Source of the DNA: Pseudomonas nunensis
GTDB taxonomy: Bacteria; Pseudomonadota; Gammaproteobacteria; Pseudomonadales; Pseudomonadaceae
Direction of reading: 5' to 3'
Assembly (NCBI RefSeq): GCF_024296925.1
Contig: NZ_CP101125.1
Span: forward strand, 7,059,001-7,123,000
DNA: 64,000 nucleotides
Under the pieces are notes generated by a model. It had not been told where the DNA came from. It saw nothing but the letters and a program-made list of their open reading frames with translations, and did not search any database. The position numbers and the translations under genes are program-made. Positions within the stretch are counted from its first letter, which is position 1, and every line of letters starts with the position of its first letter. This document shows positions 17,607-27,794 of this stretch, piece after piece.

Positions 17607-18223
17607 TGCTTGCCCATTAAAGGCGAGCACAAGGCTTCGATCATGGAGGGAATATGCTTGAGGTCAACTTCGGCCTGATTGAGCAGCCATTCGTAAATCG
17701 ATCCAGTCAGGAGTGTTTTGACGGATGTCGCGATGGCCGGAATTTGCTTACAAGGCGAGCCGTCGGCCTCCTTGAAGCGCATGCTCAATGCTGCAACCAC
17801 GTAGGTCTTGATGCGGTTCAAGATGCGCGTTAGCCGGCAATACACCAGATAATTTTCGTGGACCAGTTCTGTGCGATGCAACAGGATCAGGGTGGTCCGG
17901 TGCAGTCGGGGATCACTAACGATTTGCTGTAATCCAGCGCCCAATGTCATCGACAATTGCTTGACCGTCGGTGCCTGCCGCAAGCCGTTGAAGTGCGCGG
18001 GTAGTTGATCCCAAGGCAGTGGAGCACGGTGCAGCACTGCGTCGAGCAACGCCTCCTTGTCTTTGAAGTGCCAATAGATTGCGCCCCTCGTCAATCCAGC
18101 CTGTTCGGCGATCTCTTGAAAAGTTGCTTGGGCGTAGCCGCGGCGGCTGAAGACTTCTTCAGCAGCATCCAGCAGCAAGCCGAGTGTGATCTCGACGTCT
18201 TCTTTACGTTTTCTGACCATCAT
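17555..18223 (-). CDS. TetR-family regulator of efflux (SrpR/TtgW-like)
   Basis: A 222-residue TetR/AcrR repressor. The N-terminal DNA-binding domain is typical of RND-pump regulators (LLLDAAEEVFSRRGYAQATFQEIAEQAG, LTRGAIYWHFKDKEAL), and the remainder is the helical ligand domain. It begins 9 bases after the IclR gene stop, so the two form one transcript divergent from the pump operon, as srpS-srpR in P. putida S12 and ttgV-ttgW in DOT-T1E. The last ~15 residues (QTSFRSACLSTESVVV) run into the convergent GntR gene and look like read-through beyond the normal family end, hinting that this end was joined by recombination. AAGGG precedes the ATG. Confidence 0.82.
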   Translation of the reverse strand: MMVRKRKEDVEITLGLLLDAAEEVFSRRGYAQATFQEIAEQAGLTRGAIYWHFKDKEALLDAVLHRAPLPWDQLPAHFNGLRQAPTVKQLSMTLGAGLQQIVSDPRLHRTTLILLHRTELVHENYLVYCRLTRILNRIKTYVVAALSMRFKEADGSPCKQIPAIATSVKTLLTGSIYEWLLNQAEVDLKHIPSMIEALCSPLMGKHQTSFRSACLSTESVVV

Positions 18224-18232
18224 CGTTTCCCT

Positions 18233-19009
18233 TCAGTACTCACCTGCGAGCTTGGAGATGGAGGCTTTACATGCCTCCAATGCTTGCCGAAATTCGTTGG
18301 CGCGCATCTCGAAGCGTGATGTCGGCGCGACGACCGCAACAGCATGCGGCCCCATGAATGTCGGAATCAGAATGCTGCATGCGCTAATGCCGACGGTATG
18401 TTCCTGATTGTCGATCGCGAAACCGCTTTGGCGTATTTGCTCCATCTCTTCGAGCAGGGACTGGATGCCGTGAGTGGAATCCGTCAGCTTTTCCGGTGAT
18501 TGGCCCAGTACTTCAAGAATCTGCTCATCGCTCAGAGTCGACAACAGCGCCTTGCCATCGGCCGTCGCGTGCATCGGCATTGAACGGCCCATGGGAAACA
18601 CAACGCGCAACTCGCGCTCAGCAATGACTCGGTCGATGACGTTGGTTTGCTGCCCACTGATGCAGGACAGAGTGACGCTTTCGTTTAGCTGTTCCGACAT
18701 CTCTTCAAGCGACTTGCGCGCGATCGAGATGATGTCGGTGTGGGTTTGGTGAATGAGTTGGGCCAATGCCGGGCCGAGACGGAATCCGCTGCCTGGTCGA
18801 ATCGGCTCGACCATCGATTCGGATTCCAGGGCACTGACGATGCGTTGCACGGTTGAACGCGCTAGCCCCACTTCCTGAGCGATTGCTCCCAGGCTCAAGC
18901 CTCGCGGGTGGCTACCGAGCACGCGCATGACCGAGCAGGCACGGGCGATGACCTGAATCCCGCCACTGCGACTTTCGTCCATTTCGTTTTTTTCTTTCGA
19001 CTCACTCAT
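18233..19009 (-). CDS. IclR-family regulator of efflux (SrpS/TtgV-like)
   Basis: A 258-residue IclR protein: N-terminal winged helix (VIARACSVMRVLGSHPRGLS, IAQEVGLARSTVQRIVSALESE) and a C-terminal effector domain (ESVTLSCISGQQTNVIDRV, FPMGRSMPMHATADGKALLS). Its place immediately beside and divergent from an RND operon, followed by a TetR gene, is the arrangement of ttgV (repressor of ttgGHI that binds aromatic solvents) and srpS. ATG 19009 (MSESKEKNEMDE) is taken as start; ATG 18982 is an alternative. Three palindromes at 19085-19147 upstream are likely operators for it or for the TetR protein. Whether it acts as repressor (TtgV) or antirepressor (SrpS) cannot be told from sequence. Confidence 0.85.
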   Translation of the reverse strand: MSESKEKNEMDESRSGGIQVIARACSVMRVLGSHPRGLSLGAIAQEVGLARSTVQRIVSALESESMVEPIRPGSGFRLGPALAQLIHQTHTDIISIARKSLEEMSEQLNESVTLSCISGQQTNVIDRVIAERELRVVFPMGRSMPMHATADGKALLSTLSDEQILEVLGQSPEKLTDSTHGIQSLLEEMEQIRQSGFAIDNQEHTVGISACSILIPTFMGPHAVAVVAPTSRFEMRANEFRQALEACKASISKLAGEY

Positions 19010-19084
19010 GTGCTTTCTCGGTACCGACATGTCAGGTGGCTGGACGGGAACAAGGTGTCAGTTTACAGGCTTGAGGGCTCTGTA

Positions 19085-19147
19085 CCGCAATGCGGATGCT
19101 TGCACCGCATTGCGGATCGCACTACGATACACCGCATCGCATTGCGG
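19085..19147. promoter_or_regulatory. Three CCGCA-W-TGCGG palindromes upstream of efflux operon
   Basis: Perfect or near-perfect palindromes lie at 19085-19095 (CCGCAATGCGG), 19105-19115 (CCGCATTGCGG) and 19137-19147 (TCGCATTGCGG, with an extra CCGCA half at 19132-19136). Centres are 20 and 32 bases apart, close to two and three helical turns, so bound proteins would lie on one face. They sit between the divergent IclR and adaptor genes, the expected place for the pump operators. Confidence 0.65.
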
Positions 19148-19252
19148 GTCACTTGTTATGTGATCAGTCCCATTTTGAACACCCATAGCCTTTCTGCCGG
19201 GCGTCCAGCAATTCAATGCAGCGCGCCCAATGAGCTTTCAAAGGAGCATCAA

Positions 19253-20383
19253 ATGAACTTCAGACCCACCCGGCGTCTCGCTTGCGCGGTGCCGTTGGCT
19301 GCGTTGATCCTCTCGGGATGCCAGGAACCGCGGGAGCCCGTGGCACCCAAAGTTCCCGACGTCGGAGTAGTGACCCTGCACAATGAAGACGTTCTGCTCA
19401 GCAGTGACTTGCCGGGACGTACCAGCGCCTATCGTGTGGCCGAGGTTAGGCCGCAGGTTGGCGGGATCATCCAGAAGCGACTTTTCAGTGAAGGTGGGCA
19501 GGTTAAGCAAGGTCAGCAGCTGTATCAGATTGATCCGGCCAGTTATCAAGCCGCCTTCGAAAAGGCCCAGGCAAACCTCGATACCACGCGCAATCTGGCC
19601 GAGCGCTACCAGCGCCTGGTCGAGAGCAAAGCGATCAGTCGTCAACAGTTCGACGATGCCGAGGCCAATTTCAAACAGGCCCAGGCGGATCTGAAAATGG
19701 CTCGGATCAATCTCGACTACACCCGCGTCCTGGCCCCGATCAGCGGGCGCATCAGCCGCTCGAACATTACTGAAGGTGCATTGGTGACTACGGGTCAGAC
19801 CGAGGCGCTGGCGTCGATCAATCAGCTCGATCCGATCTACGTCGATGTCACGCAGGCCTCTACCGAAATGCTCAAATTGCGACGCGAAATGGCATCGGGG
19901 CGTTTGACCATGGCCGGGCCGGATCAGGTGCAGATTCAACTTACGCTTGAGGATGGCTCGGCTTACGCACTTCCAGGCGCATTGAAATTTTCCGAAGTCA
20001 CCGTCGACCCAAGTACCGGAGCGGTGACCTTGCGAGCAGCGTTTCCCAACCCCGACGGCATTTTACTGCCGGGTATGTTCGTCCATGCACGTCTGACCGA
20101 GGGCATGCGTCAGCAGGCGATTCTGGTGCCCCAGCAAGGCGTCACTCGCGACCTGAAGGGTCAGGCCACCGCATTAGTGGTCAACGCTGAAAACAAGGCG
20201 GAACTGCGCGAAGTCAAAACGTTGCGCACCTTGGGCAACAAGTGGCTGGTCGAGTCCGGTCTGAAGGCGGGGGATCGGGTGATCACTGAGGGGGTGCAAC
20301 TTGCCAGACCCGGCATGCCGATCAATCCCGTGCCGGCGACTAATACCGATGCCAACTCCGCTGTGGTCAGCGCCACCGAGTAG
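19253..20383 (+). CDS. RND efflux periplasmic adaptor lipoprotein (SrpA/TtgG-like)
   Basis: A 376-residue membrane-fusion protein linking the inner-membrane RND pump to the outer-membrane channel. The start ATG 19253 has AAGGAG 7 bases upstream. The signal peptide ends in a lipobox (LILSGC), so the mature protein is lipid-anchored at the cysteine. Then follow the adaptor strand [28 protein letters not shown] split around a coiled-coil hairpin (residues about 100-165) and the second lipoyl half ([18 protein letters not shown]). It is first of a three-gene operon, 32 bases before the transporter. Family membership is certain; the solvent/aromatic substrate is inferred from the regulator arrangement. 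Confidence 0.92.
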   Translation: MNFRPTRRLACAVPLAALILSGCQEPREPVAPKVPDVGVVTLHNEDVLLSSDLPGRTSAYRVAEVRPQVGGIIQKRLFSEGGQVKQGQQLYQIDPASYQAAFEKAQANLDTTRNLAERYQRLVESKAISRQQFDDAEANFKQAQADLKMARINLDYTRVLAPISGRISRSNITEGALVTTGQTEALASINQLDPIYVDVTQASTEMLKLRREMASGRLTMAGPDQVQIQLTLEDGSAYALPGALKFSEVTVDPSTGAVTLRAAFPNPDGILLPGMFVHARLTEGMRQQAILVPQQGVTRDLKGQATALVVNAENKAELREVKTLRTLGNKWLVESGLKAGDRVITEGVQLARPGMPINPVPATNTDANSAVVSATE

Positions 20384-20415
20384 CGCTTGCGCTGCACACG
20401 TTCAAGGTAATACCT

Positions 20416-23400
20416 ATGGCTAACTTCTTTATCAACCGGCCGATTTTCGCCTGGGTGATCGCTATCGTGATCATGCTCGCCGGCGCGCTGTCGATTCTCA
20501 AACTGCCGGTCAATCAGTACCCGAACATTGCTGCCCCGGCAGTCATCATCACTGTGACTTACCCGGGCGCATCGGCGCAGACAGTGCAGGACACTGTGGT
20601 GCAGGTGATCGAGCAGCAACTGAACAACCTCGACGGCTTGCGCTATATCTCGTCCGAGAGCAACAGCGATGGCAGCACCAACATCATCGTCACCTTCGAT
20701 CAAGGTACGAATGCCGACATTGCTCAGGTGCAGGTGCAGAACAAACTGCAGTTGGCGACACCGCTGCTGCCGCAAGAGGTACAGAAGCAGGGCCTGCGGG
20801 TTGCCAAATATCAGGTCAATTTCATGCTGATCGTCGGGCTGTATTCCGAAGACGGTTCCATGGATGACTTCGACATCGGCAACTACATCGTCTCGAATAT
20901 GAAGGATCCCATCACCCGCTCTAAAGGTGTCGGGGACTTCCTTATGCTGGGCGCGCAGTACGCGATGCGTATTTGGGTCGATCCACAAAAGCTGAATAGT
21001 TTTCAATTGACATCCCAGGATGTCATTGATGCCGTGCAAGCGGAAAACGTTCAAATTTCATCTGGCTCACTCGGTGGTTTGCCAACCCATAAGGGCGTGC
21101 AACTGAACGCGACGATCCTCGGCAAATCGCGGATGAAAACTGCGGAGGAGTTCCGAGAAATTCTGCTCAAGGTCAATCCGGACGGTTCACAAGTACGGAT
21201 CAAAGACGTTGCGCAAGTAGGGCTGGGCGCCGAAAACTTCTCGATCTCCGGTACCTACAACGGCAAGCCCGCCGCCGCGCTGGCATTACGCCTGGCCACC
21301 GGTGCAAACCTGCTCGACACGGTTAAAGGCGTTCGACAAACCGTTGCTGAACTGGAGCCCTATTTTCCTAAAGGTTTGAAGGTGGTGTTTCCCTATGACA
21401 CCTCACCCGTCGTGGGAGCTTCGATTCACGAGGTGGTGAAAACGCTGTTCGAAGGCATCCTGCTGGTGTTCCTAGTGATGTATCTGTTTATGCAGAACAT
21501 CCGTGCCACGCTGATTCCGACGCTAGCGGTGCCGGTGGTGTTGTTGGGGACTTTCGGAATCCTTGCGGCGTTTGGCTTCACGATCAACAGCCTGACGATG
21601 TTTGGCATGGTGTTGGCGATCGGGCTGTTGGTGGACGATGCCATTGTTGTAGTGGAGAACGTCGAGCGGGTCATGTCGGAGGATGGCTCTTCGCCTAAGG
21701 AAGCCACGCGTAAATCCATGGTGCAGATTCAGGGTGCGCTGGTGGGCATTGCTTTGGTGCTCAGCGCGGTGTTTGTGCCCATGGCCTTTTTTGGCGGGGC
21801 GACCGGCATCATCTATCGACAGTTTTCGGTAACGATAGTGTCGGCCATGGCCCTGTCGGTGCTGGTAGCGCTGGTGTTCACCCCAGCATTGTGCGCGACG
21901 ATTCTCAAACCCATCGATGCCAACCATCATCATAAGAAAGGCTTCTTCGGCTGGTTCAACCGCACGTTCGACCGAGGTGCAGATAAGTACAAAAGCGGTG
22001 TGGCGACCATCGCAAAGCGCAAAGGCTTGTTCCTGCTGATTTACCTAGGGATCGTTGCCGGCATGGCTTGGTTGTTTCCGCAGATTCCCACGGCATTCTT
22101 GCCGGACGAGGATCAGGGCACCATGGTCGTTCAGGTGCAAATGCCGCCTAACACCAGCGCTGGCCGAACCCAAGTTGTACTGGATGAAATTCGTGGTTAT
22201 CTGATGGAGCAGGAAGGCGACGTTCTCGAGTCCGCTTATACGGTCAACGGCTTTAACTTTGCCGGACGCGGGCAAAACTCCGGCATGTTGTTCATCGGCC
22301 TGAAACCGTGGGAGGAGCGCAAGGGCGACGACACCTCGATTTTCTCTTTCACCCAACGTCTGCAGGCTCGTATCTCGCAAATCAAGGACGGAACGGCCAT
22401 CGCTATCGTACCGCCCGCCATTCTTGAAATGGGTAATGCCAAAGGCTTCGACATGTTCCTTCAGGATCGCACGGGCCTTGGCCATGAGGCGCTGATGGCA
22501 GCGCGAAACCAGTTCCTGCAACTGGCAGCAAAGGACCCCGTACTAATGAACGTGCGCCCTAACGGCTTGAGCGATGAGCCCCAGTATCAGGTCGTCATCG
22601 ACAACGAAAAGGCGCGGGCGTTGCAGGTCAGTATCAGCGACATCAACAACACCATGAGTACGGCGTGGGGGTCTGCGTATGTGAACGACTTCATTGATCG
22701 GGGCCGGGTCAAAAAGGTCTACGTGCAAGGTGAAATCAGTGCGCGAATTTCCCCTGAAGATTTCGAAAAATGGTATGTGCGCAATGCGCGTGGCGAGATG
22801 GTGAAATTTTCGACATTCGCCAGCGGTTACTGGACGTTCGGCTCGCCGAAACTGGAGCGATACAACGGTACTCCTGCGGTCGAAATCATGGGTGAACCGG
22901 CGAGCGGTTACAGCTCGGGCGATGCCATGCAAGCGGTGGAGCGCATCGTCAAGCAACTGCCCGACGGCATCGGTGTGCAATTCACCGGTATTTCCTACGA
23001 GGAGCGACTGTCCGGATCGCAAGCGCCGGCGTTGTACGCTATCTCCGTGTTGATCGTCTTTCTATGTCTGGCCGCGCTCTATGAGAGTTGGTCGGTACCG
23101 GTCTCGGTGATCATGGTGGTGCCGTTGGGTGTCATCGGTGCGGTGTTGGCCACCTTGATGCGGGGGCTGTCCAATGACGTGTTCTTTCAGGTGGGGTTAC
23201 TGACCACGGTGGGCCTGTCGGCTAAGAACGCAATTTTGATTGTCGAATTCGCCAAGGCGTTGCACGAGGAACATGGCAAGCCTTTGGTGGAAGCAGCGAT
23301 AGAAGCAGCGCGGCTGCGTTTACGTCCAATCATCATGACTTCTCTGGCTTTCATGCTCGGCGTGTTGCCGTTGGCTATTTCCAATGGCGCCGGTTCGGGC

Positions 23401-23556
23401 AGTCAGCATTCCATTGGTACCGGGGTGATCGGCGGAATGATTACTGCGACGTTCCTGGCGATTTTCTTTGTACCGATGTTTTACGTGGTGATCTGCCGAT
23501 TGTTCGCGAAAAAAACAGCGATCCCGACCGCGCAAATCGCGGAGGAACAGCAATGA
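20416..23556 (+). CDS. RND efflux transporter, HAE1 family (SrpB/TtgH-like)
   Basis: A 1046-residue inner-membrane proton-driven pump of the AcrB/MexB type. Seen are the usual first residues [17 protein letters not shown], two six-helix halves each with a large periplasmic loop, the proton-relay aspartate pair in helix 4 ([18 protein letters not shown]), the helix-10 lysine ([17 protein letters not shown]), and the full normal length with no truncation. The start overlaps nothing and the stop overlaps the next gene by ATGA. With its adaptor and channel it should expel hydrophobic compounds such as solvents or aromatic intermediates from the periplasm and membrane; the substrate range is inferred from the SrpSR/TtgVW-like regulators. 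Confidence 0.93.
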   Translation: MANFFINRPIFAWVIAIVIMLAGALSILKLPVNQYPNIAAPAVIITVTYPGASAQTVQDTVVQVIEQQLNNLDGLRYISSESNSDGSTNIIVTFDQGTNADIAQVQVQNKLQLATPLLPQEVQKQGLRVAKYQVNFMLIVGLYSEDGSMDDFDIGNYIVSNMKDPITRSKGVGDFLMLGAQYAMRIWVDPQKLNSFQLTSQDVIDAVQAENVQISSGSLGGLPTHKGVQLNATILGKSRMKTAEEFREILLKVNPDGSQVRIKDVAQVGLGAENFSISGTYNGKPAAALALRLATGANLLDTVKGVRQTVAELEPYFPKGLKVVFPYDTSPVVGASIHEVVKTLFEGILLVFLVMYLFMQNIRATLIPTLAVPVVLLGTFGILAAFGFTINSLTMFGMVLAIGLLVDDAIVVVENVERVMSEDGSSPKEATRKSMVQIQGALVGIALVLSAVFVPMAFFGGATGIIYRQFSVTIVSAMALSVLVALVFTPALCATILKPIDANHHHKKGFFGWFNRTFDRGADKYKSGVATIAKRKGLFLLIYLGIVAGMAWLFPQIPTAFLPDEDQGTMVVQVQMPPNTSAGRTQVVLDEIRGYLMEQEGDVLESAYTVNGFNFAGRGQNSGMLFIGLKPWEERKGDDTSIFSFTQRLQARISQIKDGTAIAIVPPAILEMGNAKGFDMFLQDRTGLGHEALMAARNQFLQLAAKDPVLMNVRPNGLSDEPQYQVVIDNEKARALQVSISDINNTMSTAWGSAYVNDFIDRGRVKKVYVQGEISARISPEDFEKWYVRNARGEMVKFSTFASGYWTFGSPKLERYNGTPAVEIMGEPASGYSSGDAMQAVERIVKQLPDGIGVQFTGISYEERLSGSQAPALYAISVLIVFLCLAALYESWSVPVSVIMVVPLGVIGAVLATLMRGLSNDVFFQVGLLTTVGLSAKNAILIVEFAKALHEEHGKPLVEAAIEAARLRLRPIIMTSLAFMLGVLPLAISNGAGSGSQHSIGTGVIGGMITATFLAIFFVPMFYVVICRLFAKKTAIPTAQIAEEQQ

Positions 23557-24968
23557 AGAACCTCGTTATGAATGCCGCGCTGGCGTTCGTCCTGATGAGT
23601 GTGAACGGTTGTTCACTGATTCCGCAGTACCAGCGTCCGCAGGCGCCGATGGATAATAACTGGGCAGCGCCTGTCGATTCCTCGACGACGGGTGCTGATC
23701 GGGTAAGCTGGCAAGCGTTTTTCCACGATGAAGCGTTGCGCCAACTGATTGGCCAAGCCTTGGAAAGCAATCGTGATTTGCAGGTGGCTACTCTGAATAT
23801 CGAAAAGGCCAGAGCCGAGTACCGAATCACCCGGTCGGATCTGCTGCCCTCTATCGATGCGTCAGGTTCAGGAAATGCTGCGCGTTTGCCGGGTGACGTT
23901 GCACCGAGCGGAGTGACCGGTACGACCCATCAGTACAGCGTTGGTGTTGGCTTTACCGCCTACGAGCTGGATCTGTTTGGTCGCGTTCGGAGCCTCAATC
24001 AGCAGGCACTGGAAAGCTACTTCGCTACCTTCGAAGTGCGGCGCGGTGTCCGACTGGCGTTGATTGCTGAAGTCGCCTCGTCGTACTACCAACTGCAAGC
24101 CGACCAGCAACTGTTGGCGATTGCCGGCCAGACGTTGACGAGCCAGCGTGACAGCTACGAGCTGGTGCATAACCGCTACAGCCTGGACGTCGCTACCGAG
24201 CTGGACTTGAGTCAGGCCGAAAGCACTGTGCGCATTGCCGAGGCCAGTGAGGCGCGTTACAGCCGTGCAGTTGAGCAGGACAAAAACGCATTGGTGTTAC
24301 TGGTTGGCAAGCCTTTGCCCGCGCAGTCGTTCAAAGCGATTGAGCTGGACGCGCTAAGCGTCGAGGAAAGCTTGCAGCCAGGCTTACCCTCGGCGCTATT
24401 GGCTTATCGTCCAGATATTTTGGCGGCTGAACATGCCTTGAAAGCGGCCAACGCCAATATCGGCGCGGCCAGGGCGGCATTCTTTCCGAATATCAGCCTA
24501 ACCGCGTCGGCCGGCTCAGCAAGTTCTGAGCTCGATCAATTGTTTGCCGGAGGGCAGGGCGCATGGACCTTCATCCCCTCGGTCAGCCTGCCGATTTTTA
24601 ACTGGGGACGCAATCAGGCCAACCTTGACGTTGCCAAGGTCAATACGTCAATCGAGGTCGCCAATTACCAAAAGGTTATCCAGGTTGCGTTCCGGGAGGT
24701 GTCTGACGCATTGGTGGCTCGAGCGTCACTCGACGCGCAGTTGAAAGCAGAAAGTCTGTTGGTTGAGGCAAATGAGCGAAGCTATCGAATGGCCGAAAAT
24801 CGTTATGAAGAAGGTGTCGACACTTACCTCAATTCCCTGGATGCCCAGCGCAGTCTTTATAACGTTCAGCAGGCCGTAGTCCAAACGAAGCTATCGCGCA
24901 TTAATAACTTGGTTTCACTGTACAAAGCACTGGGTGGGGGTGACGGCTTGGGGGGGCTGCCTCTGTAG
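23553..24968 (+). CDS. Outer-membrane efflux lipoprotein, NodT/OprM family (SrpC/TtgI-like)
   Basis: A 471-residue outer-membrane channel of the TolC superfamily, completing the tripartite pump. Seen are a signal peptide with lipobox (LMSVNGC), the conserved start of the mature protein ([12 protein letters not shown]), and duplicated helical-barrel motifs such as [39 protein letters not shown] and the repeat [25 protein letters not shown]. It starts at ATG 23553 inside the stop of the transporter gene (ATGA), showing translational coupling. A strong intrinsic terminator follows at 24998-25031, ending the operon. Confidence 0.92.
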   Translation: MKNLVMNAALAFVLMSVNGCSLIPQYQRPQAPMDNNWAAPVDSSTTGADRVSWQAFFHDEALRQLIGQALESNRDLQVATLNIEKARAEYRITRSDLLPSIDASGSGNAARLPGDVAPSGVTGTTHQYSVGVGFTAYELDLFGRVRSLNQQALESYFATFEVRRGVRLALIAEVASSYYQLQADQQLLAIAGQTLTSQRDSYELVHNRYSLDVATELDLSQAESTVRIAEASEARYSRAVEQDKNALVLLVGKPLPAQSFKAIELDALSVEESLQPGLPSALLAYRPDILAAEHALKAANANIGAARAAFFPNISLTASAGSASSELDQLFAGGQGAWTFIPSVSLPIFNWGRNQANLDVAKVNTSIEVANYQKVIQVAFREVSDALVARASLDAQLKAESLLVEANERSYRMAENRYEEGVDTYLNSLDAQRSLYNVQQAVVQTKLSRINNLVSLYKALGGGDGLGGLPL

Positions 24969-24997
24969 TCACCTAGAAAATAACCTTTTCCTCCCTT

Positions 24998-25031
24998 GGC
25001 CCATGAAGCTATTTTCTCATGGGCCTTTTTT
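24998..25031 (+). terminator. Intrinsic terminator of the efflux operon
   Basis: Stem GGCCCATGA (24998-25006) pairs with TCATGGGCC (25017-25025) across a 10-base loop and is followed by six T residues, 29 bases past the channel gene stop. A textbook Rho-independent terminator on the plus strand. Confidence 0.9.
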
Positions 25032-25353
25032 GTTATAGAACACTGAGTATGCTTTTCTAGCATTATCCGAGGATTCGTACTCAATTGATCCACTGGTATT
25101 TACTGTCACAGCCACTAGATCCAGAACACCAAGAGAGGCTAGGTACCATTCACCACGGATGAACTATACCGACCGACTGACTCTCTCTTGGGGCATCGTT
25201 ACGCGAACCCTTTGACCTGTTATGCGCCTGGTCACTGGATCATGGTGAGTAGGTCAAAAACGCACAGGCTTCCTACGACCTTGCGAAAGACGTGACGTTG
25301 GCGGGCAGAGTTACCTAGAAAAACGTATGCCTCCGACACCGGGCCTTGCGTGA
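25032..25353. other. Non-coding stretch before IS remnant
   Basis: No gene, RNA or clear regulatory element seen. The stretch contains many stop codons in all frames. It separates the efflux operon from the transposase fragment and is probably decayed junction DNA. Confidence 0.4.
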
Positions 25354-25641
25354 TCTGAAACGGCTGCTATTTATGCGCAAGTAGCTGCTCGATGCCAGTT
25401 TGATTATGTGAAAGTGCGCTTTCGTGGGCTGATGAAAAATACGGCCCAATTGACCACGCTGTTCGCCCTGTCATACCTGTGGATAGCTCGAAAACAGCTG
25501 ATGGATACGGGCGAGTTACGCGCTCAATACGAGAGGCCGGTCGAAAGCGCGCTCAACATACAGTTCATCGGTCGCCTTTCAGCCGGTATCCGGCCGCTAG
25601 ATAGCGATGCTTCTGTTCTTCCCTTGCCGCCACGGTCGTAA
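25354..25641 (+). pseudogene. IS5-family transposase C-terminal remnant
   Basis: The frame reads ETAAIYAQVAARCQFDYVKVRFRGLMKNTAQLTTLFALSYLWIARKQLM when assembled from position 25357, of which the part VKVRFRGLMKNTAQLTTLFALS matches the well-known C-terminal block of IS5-group transposases (K-V-R-[FY]-R-G-L-x-K-N-T-A-Q-L). The catalytic DDE core is absent, an in-frame TGA lies at 25351-25353 upstream, and the usual EHPFR stretch before the block is missing. It is a dead remnant, about 60 codons of recognisable transposase, and marks old transposition between the efflux operon and the defence genes. Confidence 0.7.
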
Positions 25642-26012
25642 GGTAGGTCGTGGCCGACGCTTTCGCAAATGACGGGGCACTCGGCGGCCCTGAAGATTCG
25701 AAATCGATAGCACTGCAGAAATGCGTAGCGTCGTCTGTTTCAGCCGTGCTTTGTAAGCATCTGGCGGACACACCTTGGTGATAGTTAAACTGCTACCTTT
25801 CGTTTTTGGGTGATGGAGCCTACTTACAGGGGGAGGCTCCACCCGTTCTGATGTCCTACGATTCGACGACGCTATCTAGTAGCGTCGTCCCATAGGAGTT
25901 GTCCACTACGCATAGCCACTTTTCCGAGATTTGTCGAAACACGTAGTTCGCCCTGCGCGAAATCTCAGCGTCTTTCCAGGCTGCCGTTATACGTTATGCA
26001 GGGCATATCACG
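25642..26012. other. Non-coding stretch after IS remnant
   Basis: Nothing confidently identified. Short open frames on the minus strand show no motif. An imperfect inverted repeat (GGAGCC near 25816 and GGCTCC near 25833) is present. The stretch ends at the stop of the Gabija helicase gene and may hold the left junction of the defence cassette. Confidence 0.35.
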
Positions 26013-27794
26013 CTAAGGCTGCTGGCTACGCTGGTACAACTCAGCGATCCAGGGCGAATGATGATTTTTTTGGTAGACGAGACATAACTCCTTTCGTGGC
26101 CGCGTCACCCCAACGTAAAAAAGACGTCGCGCCTCGCGAAGGGCCAGCGGGCTCTTTTTGTCTCTCCAGTTAGGTATGTCGTCACTATTAATACCGAACA
26201 AAATTACAGCATCGAACTCTCGCCCTTTAGCACTGTGTAGGGTGCTTAAGGTAACGCGACCAGTACCGTCTATTCGGCCAGAGAGTATCGTGAGCAGCAT
26301 GTCATTGTTATCCCTTGGGTCAGTCCGCTTTATCATCTCGAGGCAAACCTCCCATTCTTGATGAGCATTGCGGCTGATTGATTGCCAAGGAGTGATCAAT
26401 TCTTGCTGAAAACGCTGTAACCAAACATGAGTTGTCTCGCTTGAGTCAATGCTACCGCGTAGGAATGCCATCAACTGTTGAGACAGTGCTTGTTCTTCGA
26501 ACTCTGTAACTCGCCCACCATAGACAAGGCCGATTGCTTGACCAACCAGGCGTTCATAGGGTGGATCTGCGACTTGCCATCCGCCAGTTACCCAGCCAGC
26601 GCAAGCCTCAATGAAGCGAGCAAGGCGTGAACTGCGTTTAACCAGCGCATTGCTGTCTGTTCGTATATAAGTAATGTTGGAACGTTCTAGCGAATCGACC
26701 ACCTTATCGCCGAGCCAAGCCGCGCGATAGAGGATGGCAATCTGTTCAGACCGTAGGCCTCGACTGAGCAGAGCTGGCAGCACAGTCTTCGCGATATGCT
26801 GCGCCTGTAGCTCATGGCCACCCTCTACCGGCCAGAAAGTCAGCTCGCCCTCGGAAGCACCTTCCACACCGCGATAGTCGCGCTCCTCACCAAGTGCGCC
26901 CAAGGATGCTCGGATGATCTTTCCCCCGGAGCGGTAGTTGAAGCGCAGACGAATTGTTCTGACATCATCTCGTTTGGTTAGTCTTTGCAGCAGTTCGGGA
27001 TTGGCACCCGTGAAACCGTAGATGGACTGATCCGCGTCTCCGACCGCGAACAGACGGAGGCCGCCTTCAAAGCAGAGCAGCAAGACCAGCTCGTGAAGTG
27101 CCTGACCCAGATCCTGGTACTCGTCAACGAACAAAACTGGGAAACGGGCTCGCAGCGCGTTTCGGATCCAGGGATGATCCTTGATCATGCGGAAAGCGAT
27201 TAGCGGCATATCGTCGAAGTCAATGAGCCCACTATGACGTAGCTCATCCTCATAAGCTTCGATGAAGTCAGCTAACTCGTGGTTGCTCCCCCTCCAGGAC
27301 GGTAAGTTACGATCGACATCGCGGCGGCGCTTCTCTTCAGCAAAGCGCCAGCGGTCGTGTGGGTTCCCCGCATCGTTGAAGACTTTTTCATAGGCGATCT
27401 CGATTGCGTCGCGACTTTCACTGCGCGTCGCGACGCGAAAATCATCAGGAAGTAGGCCTACAATGCAACGGGCATAGGGACCAATGACTTGCGTAAGCGC
27501 AAAGCTGTGGACGGTGCCAATAAAACTCCGATCACTACTCTTGATGCCCAACTTCGCGAGTCGCATCTCAAGCTCAATCGCGCATTCGTTGTTGTAAGTG
27601 ATGCAAGCAACGCCGCGCGGATCGATGACATCTTCTATCAGTGTGCGCGCCATCGCAGTGGTCAGGGTTTTAGTCTTACCACTGCCGGGACCGGCAAGGA
27701 CGACACAATGGCCGTGTTCGCATGCGGCATTGTATTGCTCTGGATTACCTTGAAGATCTGCTAGCGCTCGTATAAGCGCGAGATGGTTAGACAC
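26013..27794 (-). CDS. gajB: Gabija helicase-like protein GajB (UvrD/Rep-type)
   Basis: A 593-residue superfamily 1A helicase. All motifs are visible: Walker A AGPGSGKT (residues 34-41), motif II LFVDEYQD, motif III VGDADQSIYGFTGANPE, motif IV RLRFNYRSG, motif V STLHSAKGREFDAV and motif VI RRLFYVGVTRPRKEL. In Gabija systems this protein partners the OLD-family nuclease GajA and is needed for defence against phage. Start is taken as GTG 27794, which overlaps the gajA stop by 8 bases (GTGTCTAA); an upstream TTG at 27806 is possible. At 593 residues it is longer than the best-known GajB (about 490). Neighbour order (OLD-TOPRIM gene then UvrD helicase) is what makes this Gabija rather than a housekeeping helicase. 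Confidence 0.87.
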   Translation of the reverse strand: MSNHLALIRALADLQGNPEQYNAACEHGHCVVLAGPGSGKTKTLTTAMARTLIEDVIDPRGVACITYNNECAIELEMRLAKLGIKSSDRSFIGTVHSFALTQVIGPYARCIVGLLPDDFRVATRSESRDAIEIAYEKVFNDAGNPHDRWRFAEEKRRRDVDRNLPSWRGSNHELADFIEAYEDELRHSGLIDFDDMPLIAFRMIKDHPWIRNALRARFPVLFVDEYQDLGQALHELVLLLCFEGGLRLFAVGDADQSIYGFTGANPELLQRLTKRDDVRTIRLRFNYRSGGKIIRASLGALGEERDYRGVEGASEGELTFWPVEGGHELQAQHIAKTVLPALLSRGLRSEQIAILYRAAWLGDKVVDSLERSNITYIRTDSNALVKRSSRLARFIEACAGWVTGGWQVADPPYERLVGQAIGLVYGGRVTEFEEQALSQQLMAFLRGSIDSSETTHVWLQRFQQELITPWQSISRNAHQEWEVCLEMIKRTDPRDNNDMLLTILSGRIDGTGRVTLSTLHSAKGREFDAVILFGINSDDIPNWRDKKSPLALREARRLFYVGVTRPRKELCLVYQKNHHSPWIAELYQRSQQP

